A DNA stretch of 64,000 nucleotides from Triplophysa rosa (GCF_024868665.1 NC_079891.1:20770621-20834620); one strand, 5' to 3'. Shown: positions 57,801 through 61,508, numbered from the stretch's first letter. Translations and numbers: made by a program. Notes: a model not told the origin generated them from the sequence alone.

Positions 57801-60296
57801 TCACCAAAATCTCGTCAGCGAGGGTCGATATTCTCTCTTTGTGTTGTTAATCTGTGTTTAATAACGCAGACGCAGACACACTCGGGCACAGACGCAGATC
57901 TGCCTCCATAATCAATTGCACCTCTGTCTATTTGCTGTCGAGATGACAGCGGCATGTGCATCGAGGGCCGGCAGCTGCGGGAGACTGATTGGAACATCGA
58001 CCTCAAAAATCTTTACCAAACTCATTAAAGAGTGACCTGTCATCTAACAAAAGAGAGAGACAGAAACTTATTAATCAGATTCTTCCACATGAGCCATCAA
58101 AGTTGTCCGTTTAACATTATGAATTGTTGCTCCCTTTCAAATACTTCATCTCTGTAATATGTAATGGTGAATACATATTGAATGCAGAGATTTGTTGCAC
58201 TACAGCGAAGTCTTTAGGCGGTAAGGGTTGCATCCGCTCTGCGCATTGATCGTCTCAATTATCCTTTCTTGTTACTAACAGACCTTTGTGCCTTAGTGCA
58301 GGACTGTTTATGTTTAGGTTATAGCCCCATTTCCCTTTTATCATCGGTGGGGAATTATTAAACCCGATACCCTCAATGCACATTTGGCACTTTTAATGTT
58401 ATGTTTAACAAGAAGTTGCTAGCAGATGTGTTGTTTGCTAAACAATTGATGATAGCCACTGATGATAAAGGCTTTTGTTGTGTCCCAAATGACATGCTAT
58501 ATATTATGCACTTAAGCAATGCACCATCAAGTGTATGAATTTTGAAAGGTAGTGTCGTCTCAAATGCAACACTACTAACTGGATGCGCTTTCCCAGACGG
58601 GGCAAATGCAACCTACATAAATAAAAATCAGTTTCAACTATATTGTACTTTTGATGTAATTGGTTCCTATTTTGCCCAACATGCCCTCGGTCACCATCAG
58701 ACTGAAGCGCAATGACCACTGCAGGTGAACTTTACTCACACTGCCTTTCTTCCGCTATACGTACAGCAAATCTGTGACCGTTGAGTGTGTGAAGTGTCCA
58801 GGCATTCCATACTTTATATTTTTGGTTGAAAGCTGTTGATGTGTCATATCAAATAATGTCACGTTGTCTGAAACCTCTAGGGTCACACAAGATTGTATGG
58901 TGTTTTAATTTAATTTAGTAAAGTTAAGGGGTGGTACCAAGTGATTAAGGGTGTAACTGTCCCAGTTTAATCACAAACAAAGGGGTGAAATTAATGGATT
59001 TTATTAAGCACAAGGTATAAACATGGACATTAACTGTGTTTTACATTACCAAATTTTTTTGCTAAATAAACGGATAGACAATAAAAAATATTGATAAACA
59101 GCTATAGTTAATTCATTACATATATTTCATTTATATAGCGCTTTTCTGGGTACTCAAAGCGCTTAACATGGAAGGGGGGACCTCCTCAACCACCAAGCAA
59201 CCACCTGGATGATGCGACGGCAGCCATATTGCGCCAGAACGCCCACCACACACCAGTTTATTGGTGGAGAGGAGGCAGAGTTACGAAGGCAATTAGTTCA
59301 TATGGGGATGATTAGGGTGATTACATATCATCCGAAGGACGGTGCTTTTTTACAGTATAGTGTGCCCATCACTATACTGGGGCATTAGGACCCCCACAGA
59401 CCACAGGGTGAGCACCTCCTGCTGGCCTCATTAACACCTCTTCCAGCAGCAACCTAGTTTTTCCCAGGAGTTCTCCCATCCAGGTACTGGACAGGCTCAA
59501 CCCTGCTTAGCTCCAGTGGGAAACCAGTCTTGGGCTACAGGGTGATATCGCTACCGGCCGTATAGGCTAACTGTGTTAGCTCATTAGCTCAAACATATAG
59601 TAACACTACAGCATGAATGAAAGTAGTGAAATTGGGGGATGGTTTTGGCCTACATTGAGAAGAAAATAATCATTCATTGTGTGGGTAATTGTTTGATGAA
59701 TTGAATTCACAGCATCACATGAAAGTCAAAAACACGTGATAGCTCACACTTCTACTACACAAACGTGCGACAGCAGATCTATTTTTAACTTCAGTGTTAC
59801 TTTTGTTGAATGAATGCTTGTGTGGTTTTATTGTTTATTGTTAACCGAAAGCTACAGCAAAAATTAGTTTGCAGTTTTTTTAGGAAGACCAATTCTAAAA
59901 TTAAACAGCGTATGTAAATTCGGTTTCATTTCAAAGGTTAGAATCAGGTGTTGGAAACCACTGTAGAAGAAAACACATCTGTGTAATTGTACTTAAGATA
60001 TTGTTAAAACTTTCCTAACTGATCCGTCATAACACCAGTTTAATCATCCAGTATCTAGCAGAAAAACATTAACTATGTTTTGAATTGTGGCTGTATAATA
60101 TAATAAATGTATAACTGCCTTCAATATTATCTTTACAGATGAGGGTCAGCTCAGTCACGGCCCAGAATCTTGGTGTGCAGGAGTCACAGGGACAGGGCTT
60201 TATCAAGATGACGTCCTCCTCGTGAACCAGCCCTTTGATACCATGGAGACAGAGAACAGAGATGCTGATGGAGAGGAGAATATTGTGTATCTCTGA
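8619..60296 (+). CDS. arhgef28: ARHGEF28 (p190RhoGEF/RGNEF) orthologue, 35 coding exons, 5' end missing
   Basis: Rho guanine-nucleotide exchange factor that loads GTP on RhoA-type GTPases in the cytoplasm. The mammalian family member is also reported to bind microtubules, focal adhesion kinase and neurofilament mRNA (family knowledge, not visible here). The joined exons give 1871 residues plus stop; human ARHGEF28 is about 1700. Seen in order, counting from the first residue of exon 1: N-terminal AKAP13/ARHGEF28-type domain (about 1-110), weak ankyrin-like segment (about 218-275), acidic and Ser-rich linker, C1 zinc finger (about 833-881), DH domain (about 1027-1225), PH domain (about 1250-1365), coiled coil (about 1580-1705), and a C-terminus ending ENIVYL. 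The DH and PH text, [20 protein letters not shown] and the ENIVYL end fit ARHGEF28 better than AKAP13. Every exon junction is phase-consistent. The start-codon exon was not found and is inferred to lie upstream. Teleost a/b duplicates cannot be told apart here. Confidence 0.93.
9116..9290. repeat. Tc1-like element end fragment
   Basis: cactaccattcgaaagttta followed by gggtcacttgactgaaatg and ctgaaggcatagg matches the terminal sequence of a very common fish Tc1-type nonautonomous element. The opposite end is not seen. Confidence 0.55.
9474..9974 (+). CDS. arhgef28: arhgef28 coding exon 2: N-terminal domain and linker
   Basis: Acceptor ctccaag, donor AATCAAG|gtcagt, phase 1 in and 1 out, 501 nt. 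It continues [15 protein letters not shown] and contains [14 protein letters not shown], close to the QDEA segment of AKAP13. A hydrophilic stretch follows, ending [18 protein letters not shown], which corresponds to the LTHLELPLEW segment of the family. Confidence 0.88.
9975..11326. other. intron 2, 5' part, nothing recognised
   Basis: AT-rich intronic sequence. No exon, RNA gene or bounded repeat supported. Confidence 0.5.
11335..12964. mobile_element. hAT-like nonautonomous element with 8-bp target duplication
   Basis: Starts cagaggtggacgaagta and ends tacttcgttactgtcc. Both flanks carry ACATTTAC (11327-11334 and 12965-12972). The subterminal regions are dense in AAGTACTCAAGTA-type motifs on both sides. 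No transposase frame is visible. Confidence 0.8.
11596..11705. repeat. 110-bp hairpin MITE inside the hAT-like element
   Basis: Two arms of about 47 bp, aaaggagtagttcacttc... and its inverted copy ...gcagtgagcaactcctt, are nearly perfect complements around a short AT-rich loop. The core tttgcccccattgactttcc is identical in both arms. Confidence 0.85.
13030..13533. repeat. MITE, CAGCCGCGGAAAA family, copy 1
   Basis: Begins cagccgcagaaaaaa and ends tttttttccgtggctg, with TATA on both sides (TA-type target). Internal text such as tggtcattccagtc and gttgaatttcaacaaaatc recurs in copy 2 at 50935. A diverged catttggcagatgcttttgt repeat tail lies just before it at 12972-13020. Confidence 0.8.
13543..15125. 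mobile_element. foldback element with long arms and about 21-bp unit arrays
   Basis: A 1583-bp inverted repeat. The left arm from caattgtacggag and the right arm ending ctccgtacaattg stay complementary for more than 550 bases. Each arm starts with an array of degenerate 20-22 bp units (consensus AAnCnGTnCCCnCnGnTTT), then shares a unique stretch with gcgcgtggcgcatataaagc. The centre holds a partial extra copy of the inner arm (14250-14400). No open frame of note; class unassigned. Confidence 0.88.
15126..15824. other. intron 2, nothing recognised
   Basis: Contains a 151-codon open frame (15238-15693) without domain or family similarity; treated as chance. Confidence 0.5.
15825..16112. repeat. 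GTGACCCTGGATCACAAAACCAG repeat, truncated copy
   Basis: Begins gtgaccctggatcacaaaac and shares ttttttgcaccctcagattc and tctccgccagata with the complete copy at 45971-46401, in opposite orientation. Confidence 0.8.
16523..16697 (+). CDS. arhgef28: arhgef28 coding exon 3: ankyrin-like segment
   Basis: Acceptor taatttcag, donor ACAAA|gtgagt, phase 1 in and 2 out. Residues [20 protein letters not shown] resemble the family ankyrin-like helix pair (mammalian ESLLHLAMRWGLAKLSQFFL). The TPL-type ankyrin signature is not kept. Confidence 0.86.
16846..17020 (+). CDS. arhgef28: arhgef28 coding exon 4
   Basis: Acceptor atgatcag, donor CGG|gtgagt, phase 2 in and 0 out. Two frames are open across this exon. 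The frame fixed by the previous donor reads [18 protein letters not shown] and [10 protein letters not shown], matching the human segment that ends EADIKLFRKYF, so this frame was chosen over the one starting MDVSGLD. Confidence 0.82.
17195..17345. repeat. diverged SINE fragment
   Basis: gcagggttgagcctg and gaggccagtagggggtgc correspond, reverse-complemented, to the 5S-derived SINE at 59112-59578. Degenerate and partial. Confidence 0.5.
18126..18500. repeat. dispersed repeat with TTATGGATGTGAC motif, copy 1
   Basis: Shares gttatggatgtgacaaaaa, agcaataatacc, atggagaagggatgc, ttatgaggaatatgta-like text and aaaaatcatgcac in the same order with 63230-63830. Family not named. Confidence 0.75.
18612..18672 (+). 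CDS. arhgef28: arhgef28 coding exon 5 (61 nt)
   Basis: Acceptor tgttacag, donor AGAG|gtgagt, phase 0 in and 1 out. It encodes [20 protein letters not shown]. The exon opens GTAAGG right after the acceptor AG, so the boundary itself resembles a donor site (see findings). Confidence 0.8.
18923..19368. mobile_element. nonautonomous element, CAGGGTTCCCACGGGTCATGGAA type, 8-bp target duplication
   Basis: Starts cagggttcccacgggtcat, ends gtgggaactc, and is flanked by TGCCTCTT at 18915-18922 and 19369-19376. Many gtcatggaatttt-like subterminal repeats. The 8-bp duplication suggests mobilisation by a hAT transposase. Confidence 0.8.
19528..19556. repeat. (AC)n microsatellite
   Basis: Uninterrupted CA dinucleotides; a short (AG)n run follows at 19636-19654. 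Confidence 0.95.
20018..20064 (+). CDS. arhgef28: arhgef28 coding exon 6 (47 nt)
   Basis: Acceptor cttttcag, donor GATAGT|gtgagt, phase 1 in and 0 out. It encodes [16 protein letters not shown]. Little family similarity is visible; support is the splice signals and phase agreement with both neighbours. Confidence 0.74.
20213..20279 (+). CDS. arhgef28: arhgef28 coding exon 7, acidic
   Basis: Acceptor gtttttcag, donor ACAG|gtacag, phase 0 in and 1 out. It encodes [20 protein letters not shown], an acidic linker. It is followed by the largest intron (9.6 kb), so a further small or skipped exon there cannot be excluded. Confidence 0.76.
20393..20436. repeat. (TA)n microsatellite
   Basis: TA dinucleotides with one CAG interruption, in intron 7. 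Confidence 0.95.
20437..21993. other. intron 7, first part
   Basis: 20660-20950 contains acaacggttctttctggttc and gagagccatgcgatattcc, which I associate with a dispersed fish repeat, but no boundaries are readable. Nothing coding seen. Confidence 0.4.
22611..22936. repeat. inverted-repeat MITE inside the outer hAT
   Basis: Left arm tgtacagcagagccattgag with agagagagttctggc; right arm gcagaactctctctctcaat with ggctctggtgtaca. The pair forms a hairpin of about 325 bp. Confidence 0.8.
22959..24178. mobile_element. inner hAT-like element with GAACGAATC arrays, 8-bp target duplication
   Basis: Ends tagtgatg and catcacta lie between ATCTGTTG at 22951-22958 and 24179-24186. Both subterminal regions and an internal block are packed with GTTCGTGAACGAATC-type palindromic units. 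It is 1220 bp, with no transposase, and inserted into the older element. Confidence 0.9.
24526..25160. other. intron 7, nothing recognised
   Basis: No exon or bounded repeat found. Confidence 0.5.
25161..25316. repeat. 156-bp hairpin MITE
   Basis: Left arm aatgcaatatctctctcgta through gctcttatatcagc is the inverse of gctgatataagagc through gatattgcatt, around a GC-rich centre (cactcggcctgccgcttg). Confidence 0.85.
25426..26295 (+). mobile_element. Tc1/mariner-like element, decayed
   Basis: Inverted ends cactgcttaaaaaaatgaag / ttaatttttttgaccagtg with gggaacacct inside both. At 870 bp it is shorter than a full Tc1 element of about 1.3-1.6 kb. Confidence 0.82.
25733..25869 (+). pseudogene. 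Tc1-like transposase C-terminal fragment
   Basis: Encodes [40 protein letters not shown] and LM: the second catalytic Asp (HDNARPH) and the SPD-N-IEN-LW block holding the third acidic residue of the DDE triad. The N-terminal DNA-binding part and the first Asp are missing, and the frame breaks soon after, so it is inactive. Confidence 0.85.
26296..26403. repeat. 36-bp tandem repeat, three identical units
   Basis: Unit starts tacattttcattctggttgc and ends ttattagacttttata; three copies at 26296, 26332 and 26368 appear identical. The array begins directly at the outer edge of the Tc1-like right terminus. Confidence 0.95.
26818..27060. repeat. dispersed repeat, GTTGTCAAAGTTGACAAGC family, copy 1
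   Basis: tgtcgccgtccttctgaaac, gttgtcaaagttgacaagc and gacaaacataaa recur in order at 61509-61660. Confidence 0.75.
27061..28456. other. intron 7, mostly unrecognised
   Basis: 28372-28450 is a degenerate tandem of GTTGTGTTGCATTGAG-type units. The rest shows no exon or bounded repeat. Confidence 0.5.
28457..28700. repeat. fragment of GATGGGCGATATTGCC repeat
   Basis: gggatgggcgatattgccct with atcacgatattttctgg is the start of a dispersed fish hAT-like repeat. The matching inverted end was not found, so the extent is unknown. 28701-29862 holds nothing I can name. Confidence 0.45.
29863..30090 (+). CDS. arhgef28: arhgef28 coding exon 8, linker
   Basis: Donor AAAGCAG|gtaatg, phase 1 out. The acceptor at cacactcag (29862) was chosen because it enters in phase 1, matching exon 7. 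The stronger-looking tttctcag ending at 29978 would enter in phase 0 and break the frame. It encodes [19 protein letters not shown] and, near its end, [20 protein letters not shown], similar to the family LSFGWHGFEKEQ...KKR segment. Confidence 0.66.
30091..31670. other. intron 8, first part, nothing recognised
   Basis: No exon, RNA gene or bounded repeat supported. Confidence 0.5.
31679..33444. mobile_element. hAT-family element with subterminal GAGTC arrays, 8-bp target duplication
   Basis: Ends cagtgttgtagtcgagac and gagacttcaacactg lie between identical TCAGAGAC at 31671-31678 and 33445-33452. Left 31700-31800 and right 33290-33430 carry many GAGTCNAGACCGAGTC units in opposite orientation. 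It is 1766 bp with an AT-rich middle and no transposase. Confidence 0.92.
34424..35622. repeat. MITE of TTAAAGGGATAGTTCA family, middle layer
   Basis: Starts ttaaagggatagttcatcc and ends ggtgaattatccctttaa. It is the same family as 42621 and 46539 but enlarged to about 1.2 kb by a further insertion. Confidence 0.82.
34605..35508. repeat. innermost TIR element of the nest
   Basis: tacactgaaaaaaataactt with gtagaattta at the left corresponds to taaatttc-like gaaatctactaagg and catttttttttcattgta at the right, inverted. Ends are diverged, so boundaries are approximate. Confidence 0.5.
36170..36267 (+). CDS. arhgef28: arhgef28 coding exon 9
   Basis: Acceptor is a poly-T run then acag; donor ACTAAG|gtcaga; phase 1 in and 0 out. 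It encodes [20 protein letters not shown], resembling the human ICYTPGSQSSSRTGIPSGDE segment. Ser-rich linker. Confidence 0.8.
36637..36920 (+). CDS. arhgef28: arhgef28 coding exon 10, Ser/Pro-rich linker
   Basis: Acceptor aatgtag, donor CTGAG|gtaagc, phase 0 in and 2 out, 284 nt. It encodes [20 protein letters not shown] and later [19 protein letters not shown]. Basic-Ser-Pro clusters suggest phosphorylation sites (inference). No domain is recognised. Confidence 0.83.
37479..37674 (+). CDS. arhgef28: arhgef28 coding exon 11, acidic cluster (two possible starts)
   Basis: Donor GCAAAG|gtacca, phase 2 in and 0 out. Two acceptors enter in the same phase: tttctaag ending 37478 (chosen, giving [18 protein letters not shown]) and tttttag ending 37457, which would add seven residues. 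[13 protein letters not shown] corresponds to the human SSSLDALDADSEGE segment. The exon ends in a Ser-rich stretch with [14 protein letters not shown]. Confidence 0.8.
37877..37991 (+). CDS. arhgef28: arhgef28 coding exon 12
   Basis: Acceptor cttctcag, donor CCAGG|gtcag, phase 0 in and 1 out. It encodes [19 protein letters not shown], nearly the conserved RSRSYSCSSPKISL motif of ARHGEF28. This is a Ser-rich basic motif of the type that binds 14-3-3 proteins in related GEFs (inference). Confidence 0.88.
38113..38396. mobile_element. short hAT element, CAGTGGTTCTTAAACT ends
   Basis: cagtggttcttaaact and agtttgggaaccactg are inverted. Flanks GTTTAGAT (38105-38112) and GTGTAGAT (38397-38404) differ at one base, consistent with an old 8-bp duplication. 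Confidence 0.8.
38405..39111. other. intron 12, remainder, nothing recognised
   Basis: AT-rich intronic sequence without supported features. Confidence 0.5.
39112..39198 (+). CDS. arhgef28: arhgef28 coding exon 13, Ser/Leu-rich
   Basis: Acceptor gtcctgtag, donor GTTA|gtaagt, phase 1 in and 1 out. It encodes [20 protein letters not shown] and KSLSLLNPV. The length is a multiple of three, so the exon could be skipped without shifting the frame. Low sequence complexity limits confidence. Confidence 0.68.
39221..39260. repeat. 20-bp direct duplication
   Basis: gcccgctcgctctgctgctc occurs twice in tandem just after exon 13's donor. Confidence 0.9.
39716..39758 (+). CDS. arhgef28: arhgef28 coding exon 14 (43 nt)
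   Basis: Acceptor gtccacag, donor AAAAG|gtaatg, phase 1 in and 2 out. It encodes [14 protein letters not shown]. Support comes from clean splice signals and phase agreement with exons 13 and 15. Confidence 0.72.
40254..40515. mobile_element. short hAT-like element, CAGGGGCGGA ends
   Basis: Ends caggggcggatggg and cagtccgcccctg are inverted. Flanks ATCATTGG and ATCATGGC are similar. The interior carries G-rich tracts on the plus strand. Confidence 0.65.
40658..40759 (+). CDS. arhgef28: arhgef28 coding exon 15
   Basis: Acceptor ttctatag, donor AAAGA|gtatgt, phase 2 in and 2 out. It encodes [20 protein letters not shown] and ends LTLSEFLKE. The RRRAQSAD stretch is a basic-Ser motif ahead of the conserved [10 protein letters not shown] region. 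Confidence 0.83.
41290..41413 (+). CDS. arhgef28: arhgef28 coding exon 16: conserved pre-C1 segment
   Basis: Acceptor gtgttgcag, donor AACAAG|gtaaac, phase 2 in and 0 out. It encodes [20 protein letters not shown] then [20 protein letters not shown], nearly identical to ARHGEF28 and closely related Lbc-family GEFs just ahead of the C1 domain. Confidence 0.94.
41551..41703. repeat. 50-bp tandem repeat, three units
   Basis: Unit tttacatattaatttattta followed by attagaaaactaaaattgta and attattttaa is repeated three times in intron 16 with almost no divergence. Confidence 0.93.
42198..42333 (+). CDS. arhgef28: arhgef28 coding exon 17: C1 zinc finger, first half
   Basis: Acceptor gttttttaag (an AAG acceptor), donor ACAT|gtgagt, phase 0 in and 1 out. 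A basic run [10 protein letters not shown] precedes [19 protein letters not shown], giving the first His and CxxC pair of a C1 domain. The pocket looks atypical, as in other Lbc-family GEFs that do not respond to diacylglycerol. Confidence 0.94.
42464..42519 (+). CDS. arhgef28: arhgef28 coding exon 18: C1 zinc finger, second half
   Basis: Acceptor cctctag, donor CAGAAG|gtggac, phase 1 in and 0 out. It encodes [19 protein letters not shown]. Across exons 17-18 the ligands run H, CxxC, CxxC, HxxC and a final C, as required for a two-zinc C1 fold. Confidence 0.94.
42621..43040. repeat. MITE, TTCACCCAAAAATGAAAATT family, intron 18
   Basis: Left ggatagttcacccaaaaatg, right ttgggtgaactatctcttta, inverted. 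About 420 bp, directly upstream of exon 19. Confidence 0.85.
43116..43176 (+). CDS. arhgef28: arhgef28 coding exon 19
   Basis: Acceptor cttttacag, donor CTCAAA|gtgagt, phase 0 in and 1 out. It encodes [20 protein letters not shown], aligned with the KKFQEKYNKNKPQT region of the family after the C1 domain. Confidence 0.83.
43230..43560. repeat. degenerate ATTATGACATCA-rich block
   Basis: At least eight spaced copies of TTATGACRTCA-like text in both orientations, including one perfect TGACGTCA. Probably an old satellite or microsatellite; function not supported. Confidence 0.6.
43809..43941 (+). CDS. arhgef28: arhgef28 coding exon 20, Ser/Pro-rich
   Basis: Acceptor cacatgtag, donor GAAAG|gtaaaa, phase 1 in and 2 out. 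It encodes [20 protein letters not shown] and ends [11 protein letters not shown], echoing the human HPLSRSVPGTT segment. Confidence 0.86.
44247..44365 (+). CDS. arhgef28: arhgef28 coding exon 21
   Basis: Acceptor tcacaag, donor TTGAAG|gtaaaa, phase 2 in and 1 out. It encodes [14 protein letters not shown] and [20 protein letters not shown], matching the human HSDELLQSMGSSPSTESFIMED segment that precedes the DH domain. Confidence 0.88.
44495..44635 (+). CDS. arhgef28: arhgef28 coding exon 22: lead-in and start of DH domain
   Basis: Acceptor tccatacag, donor TTTACG|gtcaga, phase 1 in and 1 out. It encodes [17 protein letters not shown] then [12 protein letters not shown], the conserved entry to the DH helix bundle in ARHGEF28 and AKAP13. 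Confidence 0.94.
44742..44992 (+). CDS. arhgef28: arhgef28 coding exon 23: DH domain, conserved region 1
   Basis: Acceptor gtttttcag, donor CAACAG|gtactg, phase 1 in and 0 out. It encodes [20 protein letters not shown], the CR1 helix holding the glutamate that contacts RhoA switch I, followed by [19 protein letters not shown]. Core catalytic sequence is intact. Confidence 0.96.
45114..45239 (+). CDS. arhgef28: arhgef28 coding exon 24: DH domain, middle
   Basis: Acceptor ccatgccag, donor ATCAAA|gtaaga, phase 0 in and 0 out. It encodes [20 protein letters not shown] and [20 protein letters not shown], close to the ARHGEF28 text in the same positions. Confidence 0.95.
45336..45453 (+). CDS. arhgef28: arhgef28 coding exon 25: DH domain, conserved region 3
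   Basis: Acceptor gtctgtag, donor ACAGAGG|gtatgt, phase 0 in and 1 out. It encodes [20 protein letters not shown] then [11 protein letters not shown], the CR3 helix that forms the GTPase-facing surface. No disruption is seen. Confidence 0.96.
45554..45802 (+). CDS. arhgef28: arhgef28 coding exon 26: end of DH, linker and start of PH
   Basis: Acceptor ctcggtcag, donor TTAAAAG|gtcag, phase 1 in and 1 out. It encodes [20 protein letters not shown] (DH C-terminal helix), the linker [16 protein letters not shown], and [11 protein letters not shown], the first PH strand region. WKTATGR is characteristic of ARHGEF28. Confidence 0.95.
45971..46401. repeat. GTGACCC...ACAAAACCAGTCTTA repeat, complete copy
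   Basis: gtgacccttgacaacaaaac at the left and gttttgtgatccaggggtac at the right are inverted ends about 430 bp apart, in intron 26. A truncated relative is at 15825. Confidence 0.8.
46539..47082. repeat. MITE, TTAAAGGGATA family, intron 26, with insertion
   Basis: Left ttaaagggata ... ctgtcatcatttactcacc; right ggcgagtaaatgatgacag ... ctatccctttga. The interior is interrupted at 46893-47000. Confidence 0.83.
46893..47000. mobile_element. 108-bp insertion of the CATTTAGCAGACGCTTTTATCC repeat, 8-bp target duplication
   Basis: TACAAAGT at 46885-46892 and 47001-47008 flanks a segment with catttagcagacgctttta and tccaaagcgacttaca, a phrase widespread in teleosts. It sits inside the MITE and so is younger than it. 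Confidence 0.83.
47550..47626 (+). CDS. arhgef28: arhgef28 coding exon 27: PH domain
   Basis: Acceptor tgtccacag, donor GCTGTG|gttggt, phase 1 in and 0 out. It encodes [20 protein letters not shown] then IFAAV, the PH strands strongly conserved across Lbc-family GEFs. Confidence 0.94.
47746..47924 (+). CDS. arhgef28: arhgef28 coding exon 28: PH domain, C-terminal half
   Basis: Acceptor gtctcag, donor GAGAA|gtatgt, phase 0 in and 2 out. It encodes [39 protein letters not shown] and the PH helix [15 protein letters not shown]. In Lbc-family GEFs this PH face binds active RhoA for feedback (family knowledge). Confidence 0.95.
48117..48208 (+). CDS. arhgef28: arhgef28 coding exon 29: post-PH acidic helix
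   Basis: Acceptor tttcgaag (AAG type), donor CTGCAAG|gtgaag, phase 2 in and 1 out. It encodes [20 protein letters not shown] then [10 protein letters not shown], matching the human ESCPEEKGGRTSESDEDKRK segment. Confidence 0.92.
48442..48624 (+). CDS. arhgef28: arhgef28 coding exon 30
   Basis: Acceptor tttttcag, donor AAAGAGG|gtgaga, phase 1 in and 1 out. It encodes [20 protein letters not shown] and [13 protein letters not shown], both near-identical to ARHGEF28 ([26 protein letters not shown]). Confidence 0.95.
48821..48836. repeat. (CT)n tract at the exon 31 acceptor
   Basis: CT run 19 bases before the exon 31 acceptor; it doubles as a polypyrimidine tract. Confidence 0.85.
48855..49072 (+). 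CDS. arhgef28: arhgef28 coding exon 31, acidic Ser-rich
   Basis: Acceptor tgtattag, donor TTACAG|gtaatt, phase 1 in and 0 out. It encodes [20 protein letters not shown] and an acidic [16 protein letters not shown] stretch. Retaining the intron would stop translation at 49085-49087. Confidence 0.86.
49073..50310. other. intron 31, nothing recognised
   Basis: No bounded repeat or exon supported. Confidence 0.5.
50311..50358 (+). CDS. arhgef28: arhgef28 coding exon 32 (48-nt microexon)
   Basis: Acceptor ctcaatacag, donor CTACAG|gtgagc, phase 0 in and 0 out, 16 codons: [16 protein letters not shown]. This matches the human QAIQNLTRLLYSLQ segment, so the small exon is real. It begins GTGAGT directly after the acceptor AG (see findings). 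Skipping it keeps the frame. Confidence 0.9.
50935..51400. repeat. MITE, CAGCCGCGG family, copy 2
   Basis: Begins cagccgcgggaaaaattaag and ends near ctgaaatggtctcttaatt, lacking the last bases of the right terminus present in copy 1 at 13030-13533. Confidence 0.8.
51690..52161. repeat. minisatellite of GAGCCGAGTGTATCGTATCGAA units, with hAT-like end
   Basis: About 17 degenerate units of 20-27 bp (GAGYCGAGTGTATCGTATYGAA). The right edge ttgttacacccctac resembles the taggggtgtaac terminus seen at 22002, suggesting subterminal repeats of a truncated hAT. Confidence 0.75.
52255..52761 (+). CDS. arhgef28: arhgef28 coding exon 33: coiled coil
   Basis: Acceptor gttaacag, donor ACACAG|gtttgt, phase 0 in and 0 out, 507 nt. 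It opens [20 protein letters not shown] (human AALTIQDSHIEIHRLVLQQQ), then a long Glu/Gln/Arg-rich heptad region including [19 protein letters not shown] and [17 protein letters not shown], the conserved ARHGEF28 coiled coil. It is more GC-rich than the flanking introns. Other open frames overlap it but lack family similarity. Confidence 0.94.
52762..53550. other. intron 33, first part, nothing recognised
   Basis: No exon or bounded repeat supported. Confidence 0.5.
53561..54682. mobile_element. TIR element, TTGTTGCCAACTC ends, identical flanks
   Basis: Flanked by ATCATAACCA at 53551-53560 and 54683-54692. Ends gttgccaactcttgc and acttggcaac are imperfect inverted copies. The 8-10 bp duplication suggests hAT type. 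Confidence 0.75.
55613..56113. repeat. MITE, TTAAAGATGCCATGAATT ends
   Basis: attaaagatgccatgaatta and agttcatgacacctttaat are inverted ends about 500 bp apart. 54693-55612 between this and the previous element shows nothing recognised. Confidence 0.7.
56114..57061. other. intron 33, last part, nothing recognised
   Basis: No exon or bounded repeat supported. Confidence 0.5.
57062..57371 (+). CDS. arhgef28: arhgef28 coding exon 34, His-rich C-terminal region
   Basis: Acceptor ccatcttacag, donor AGCAATG|gtaata, phase 0 in and 1 out. It encodes [20 protein letters not shown], like the human SLCHENSFFINEALVQMS segment, then a His-rich run ([19 protein letters not shown]) that I do not recall in the mammalian protein. 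Confidence 0.9.
57372..59111. other. intron 34, first part, nothing recognised
   Basis: No supported exon, RNA gene or bounded repeat. Confidence 0.5.
59112..59578 (-). mobile_element. 5S rRNA-derived SINE (SINE3-like), minus orientation
   Basis: The right part carries ttctcccatccaggtactgg, caggctcaaccctgcttagc and, at the edge, ctaccggccgtat: the complement of 5S rRNA internal control region and 5' end. The left part agcgcttttctgggtactca is a SINE 3' tail in reverse. The 5S half is too diverged to be a gene. Confidence 0.7.
60139..60296 (+). CDS. arhgef28: arhgef28 coding exon 35: C-terminus and stop
   Basis: Acceptor ctttacag, phase 1 in, stop TGA at 60294-60296. It ends [17 protein letters not shown]; human ARHGEF28 ends in the same ENIVYL. 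This ending is a main reason for choosing ARHGEF28 over AKAP13. Confidence 0.94.
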
Positions 60297-60630
60297 AACG
60301 AACACGCTTGAATTGGTTTCGAAACAAGGACTTGAATTTGCATTTTAAGATTTGAACCAGAACTTCTGTGACATTCTCTGGACTTTATAGCACTTATGTC
60401 TGTGTGAGACATAGGGTACTCACTGTCGAGACATAGGGAATTCACTGTCTGAGTGGCTGTACTTTGCTTTATAGCCTGGAGGCTACAATGACAGAATCAG
60501 GTTAGGCACTTTCAGCACACTTTTAGTCACACACAAAAACCCAATCCCACCCAGATGGCTGTGCAATGTAATTGTTGTTCCTTGTCTGTTAACAGTAACT
60601 GGACAATAAAATACAGATAAACAGCAGATA
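60297..60630 (+). other. arhgef28: arhgef28 3' UTR (proximal form)
   Basis: Noncoding sequence after the stop. A canonical AATAAA lies at 60605-60610, suggesting a UTR of roughly 330 nt. A second AATAAA at 61221-61226 would allow a longer UTR. The boundary is inferred; no transcript evidence is available. Confidence 0.5.
60605..60610 (+). terminator. candidate polyadenylation signal AATAAA
   Basis: First canonical hexamer after the stop codon, in the phrase ggacaataaaatac. Which signal is used cannot be decided from sequence. Confidence 0.45.
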
Positions 60631-61508
60631 AACAATAACTACTAAAAGCATTCACCCCAAGCTGTTTGACTCAGTGTAGGTTATTATGCATGCATTGCTA
60701 GCATATGGATTCACACTGTCACCTCTTTCCAATTCAATCTCACACATTTGGAAACTGGTTTCACATGTTCGTATGAAGAATACGTCATATGTGTTCTGCC
60801 GTATTCCTCTAAAATAGAAATTCAGTGCTCATCATGCAGGTGTAGAACTCATTGCCTGTTTGTCAGAGATATACAGTAGTAACCTATATACATATTTTCA
60901 TATGCAGTCATATTCTGGAAGGTCTCCTCAGCACACGAGCATTCTCTAAATCCGTCTCTAACCACATCTAAACTGATCTCTGAATATATTGCCATATTGG
61001 CCTTAAGGCTTTTTTGCATTTTGCAAGTGTCAGTTACATTACACACAGGTGCCGTTTCATTGTTTTATGTGGATCAAGACTGTCATTATTTTTGGTTATG
61101 GATATATCTTGCAAAAGCATAAATTTAACTCACACTTCAAAGGCCCTATTTAAATTCAAGCCACGAGTGTCATAAGAAAACTATTATAACAGACAAGTAC
61201 TGGGGTTTAACATGCACTTGAATAAAACTAACAAGAATGATATGTCTATTTTGCTTTTTTAAATGATATAATTGTACTGAAAATATACAGCTTTTTTACT
61301 GTGCATGAAAACTTGCTATATTTTGTGTTGTTGCTTCCAAAGCATAGATTTTATTTATTGCTTATACTTTAAAGAACAAGTTTTTTTGTACATAGAGCAT
61401 GTTTTGTATAATTGTTGTATGTAGACATTGAATGTAGTTTGACTGTTGTATCAAAGGTTAAATGTAGTAAATATGTTCTTACGTTCATTTAAAGCTTTTT
61501 CTTGTTTC
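60631..61508. other. distal 3' UTR or flank
   Basis: AT-rich with an alternative AATAAA at 61221-61226. No other feature. Confidence 0.4.

Noticed and set aside
59463..59578. 5S rRNA gene on the minus strand
   Set aside because: Only parts of 5S are kept and it continues into a SINE body and tail, so it is a 5S-derived SINE.
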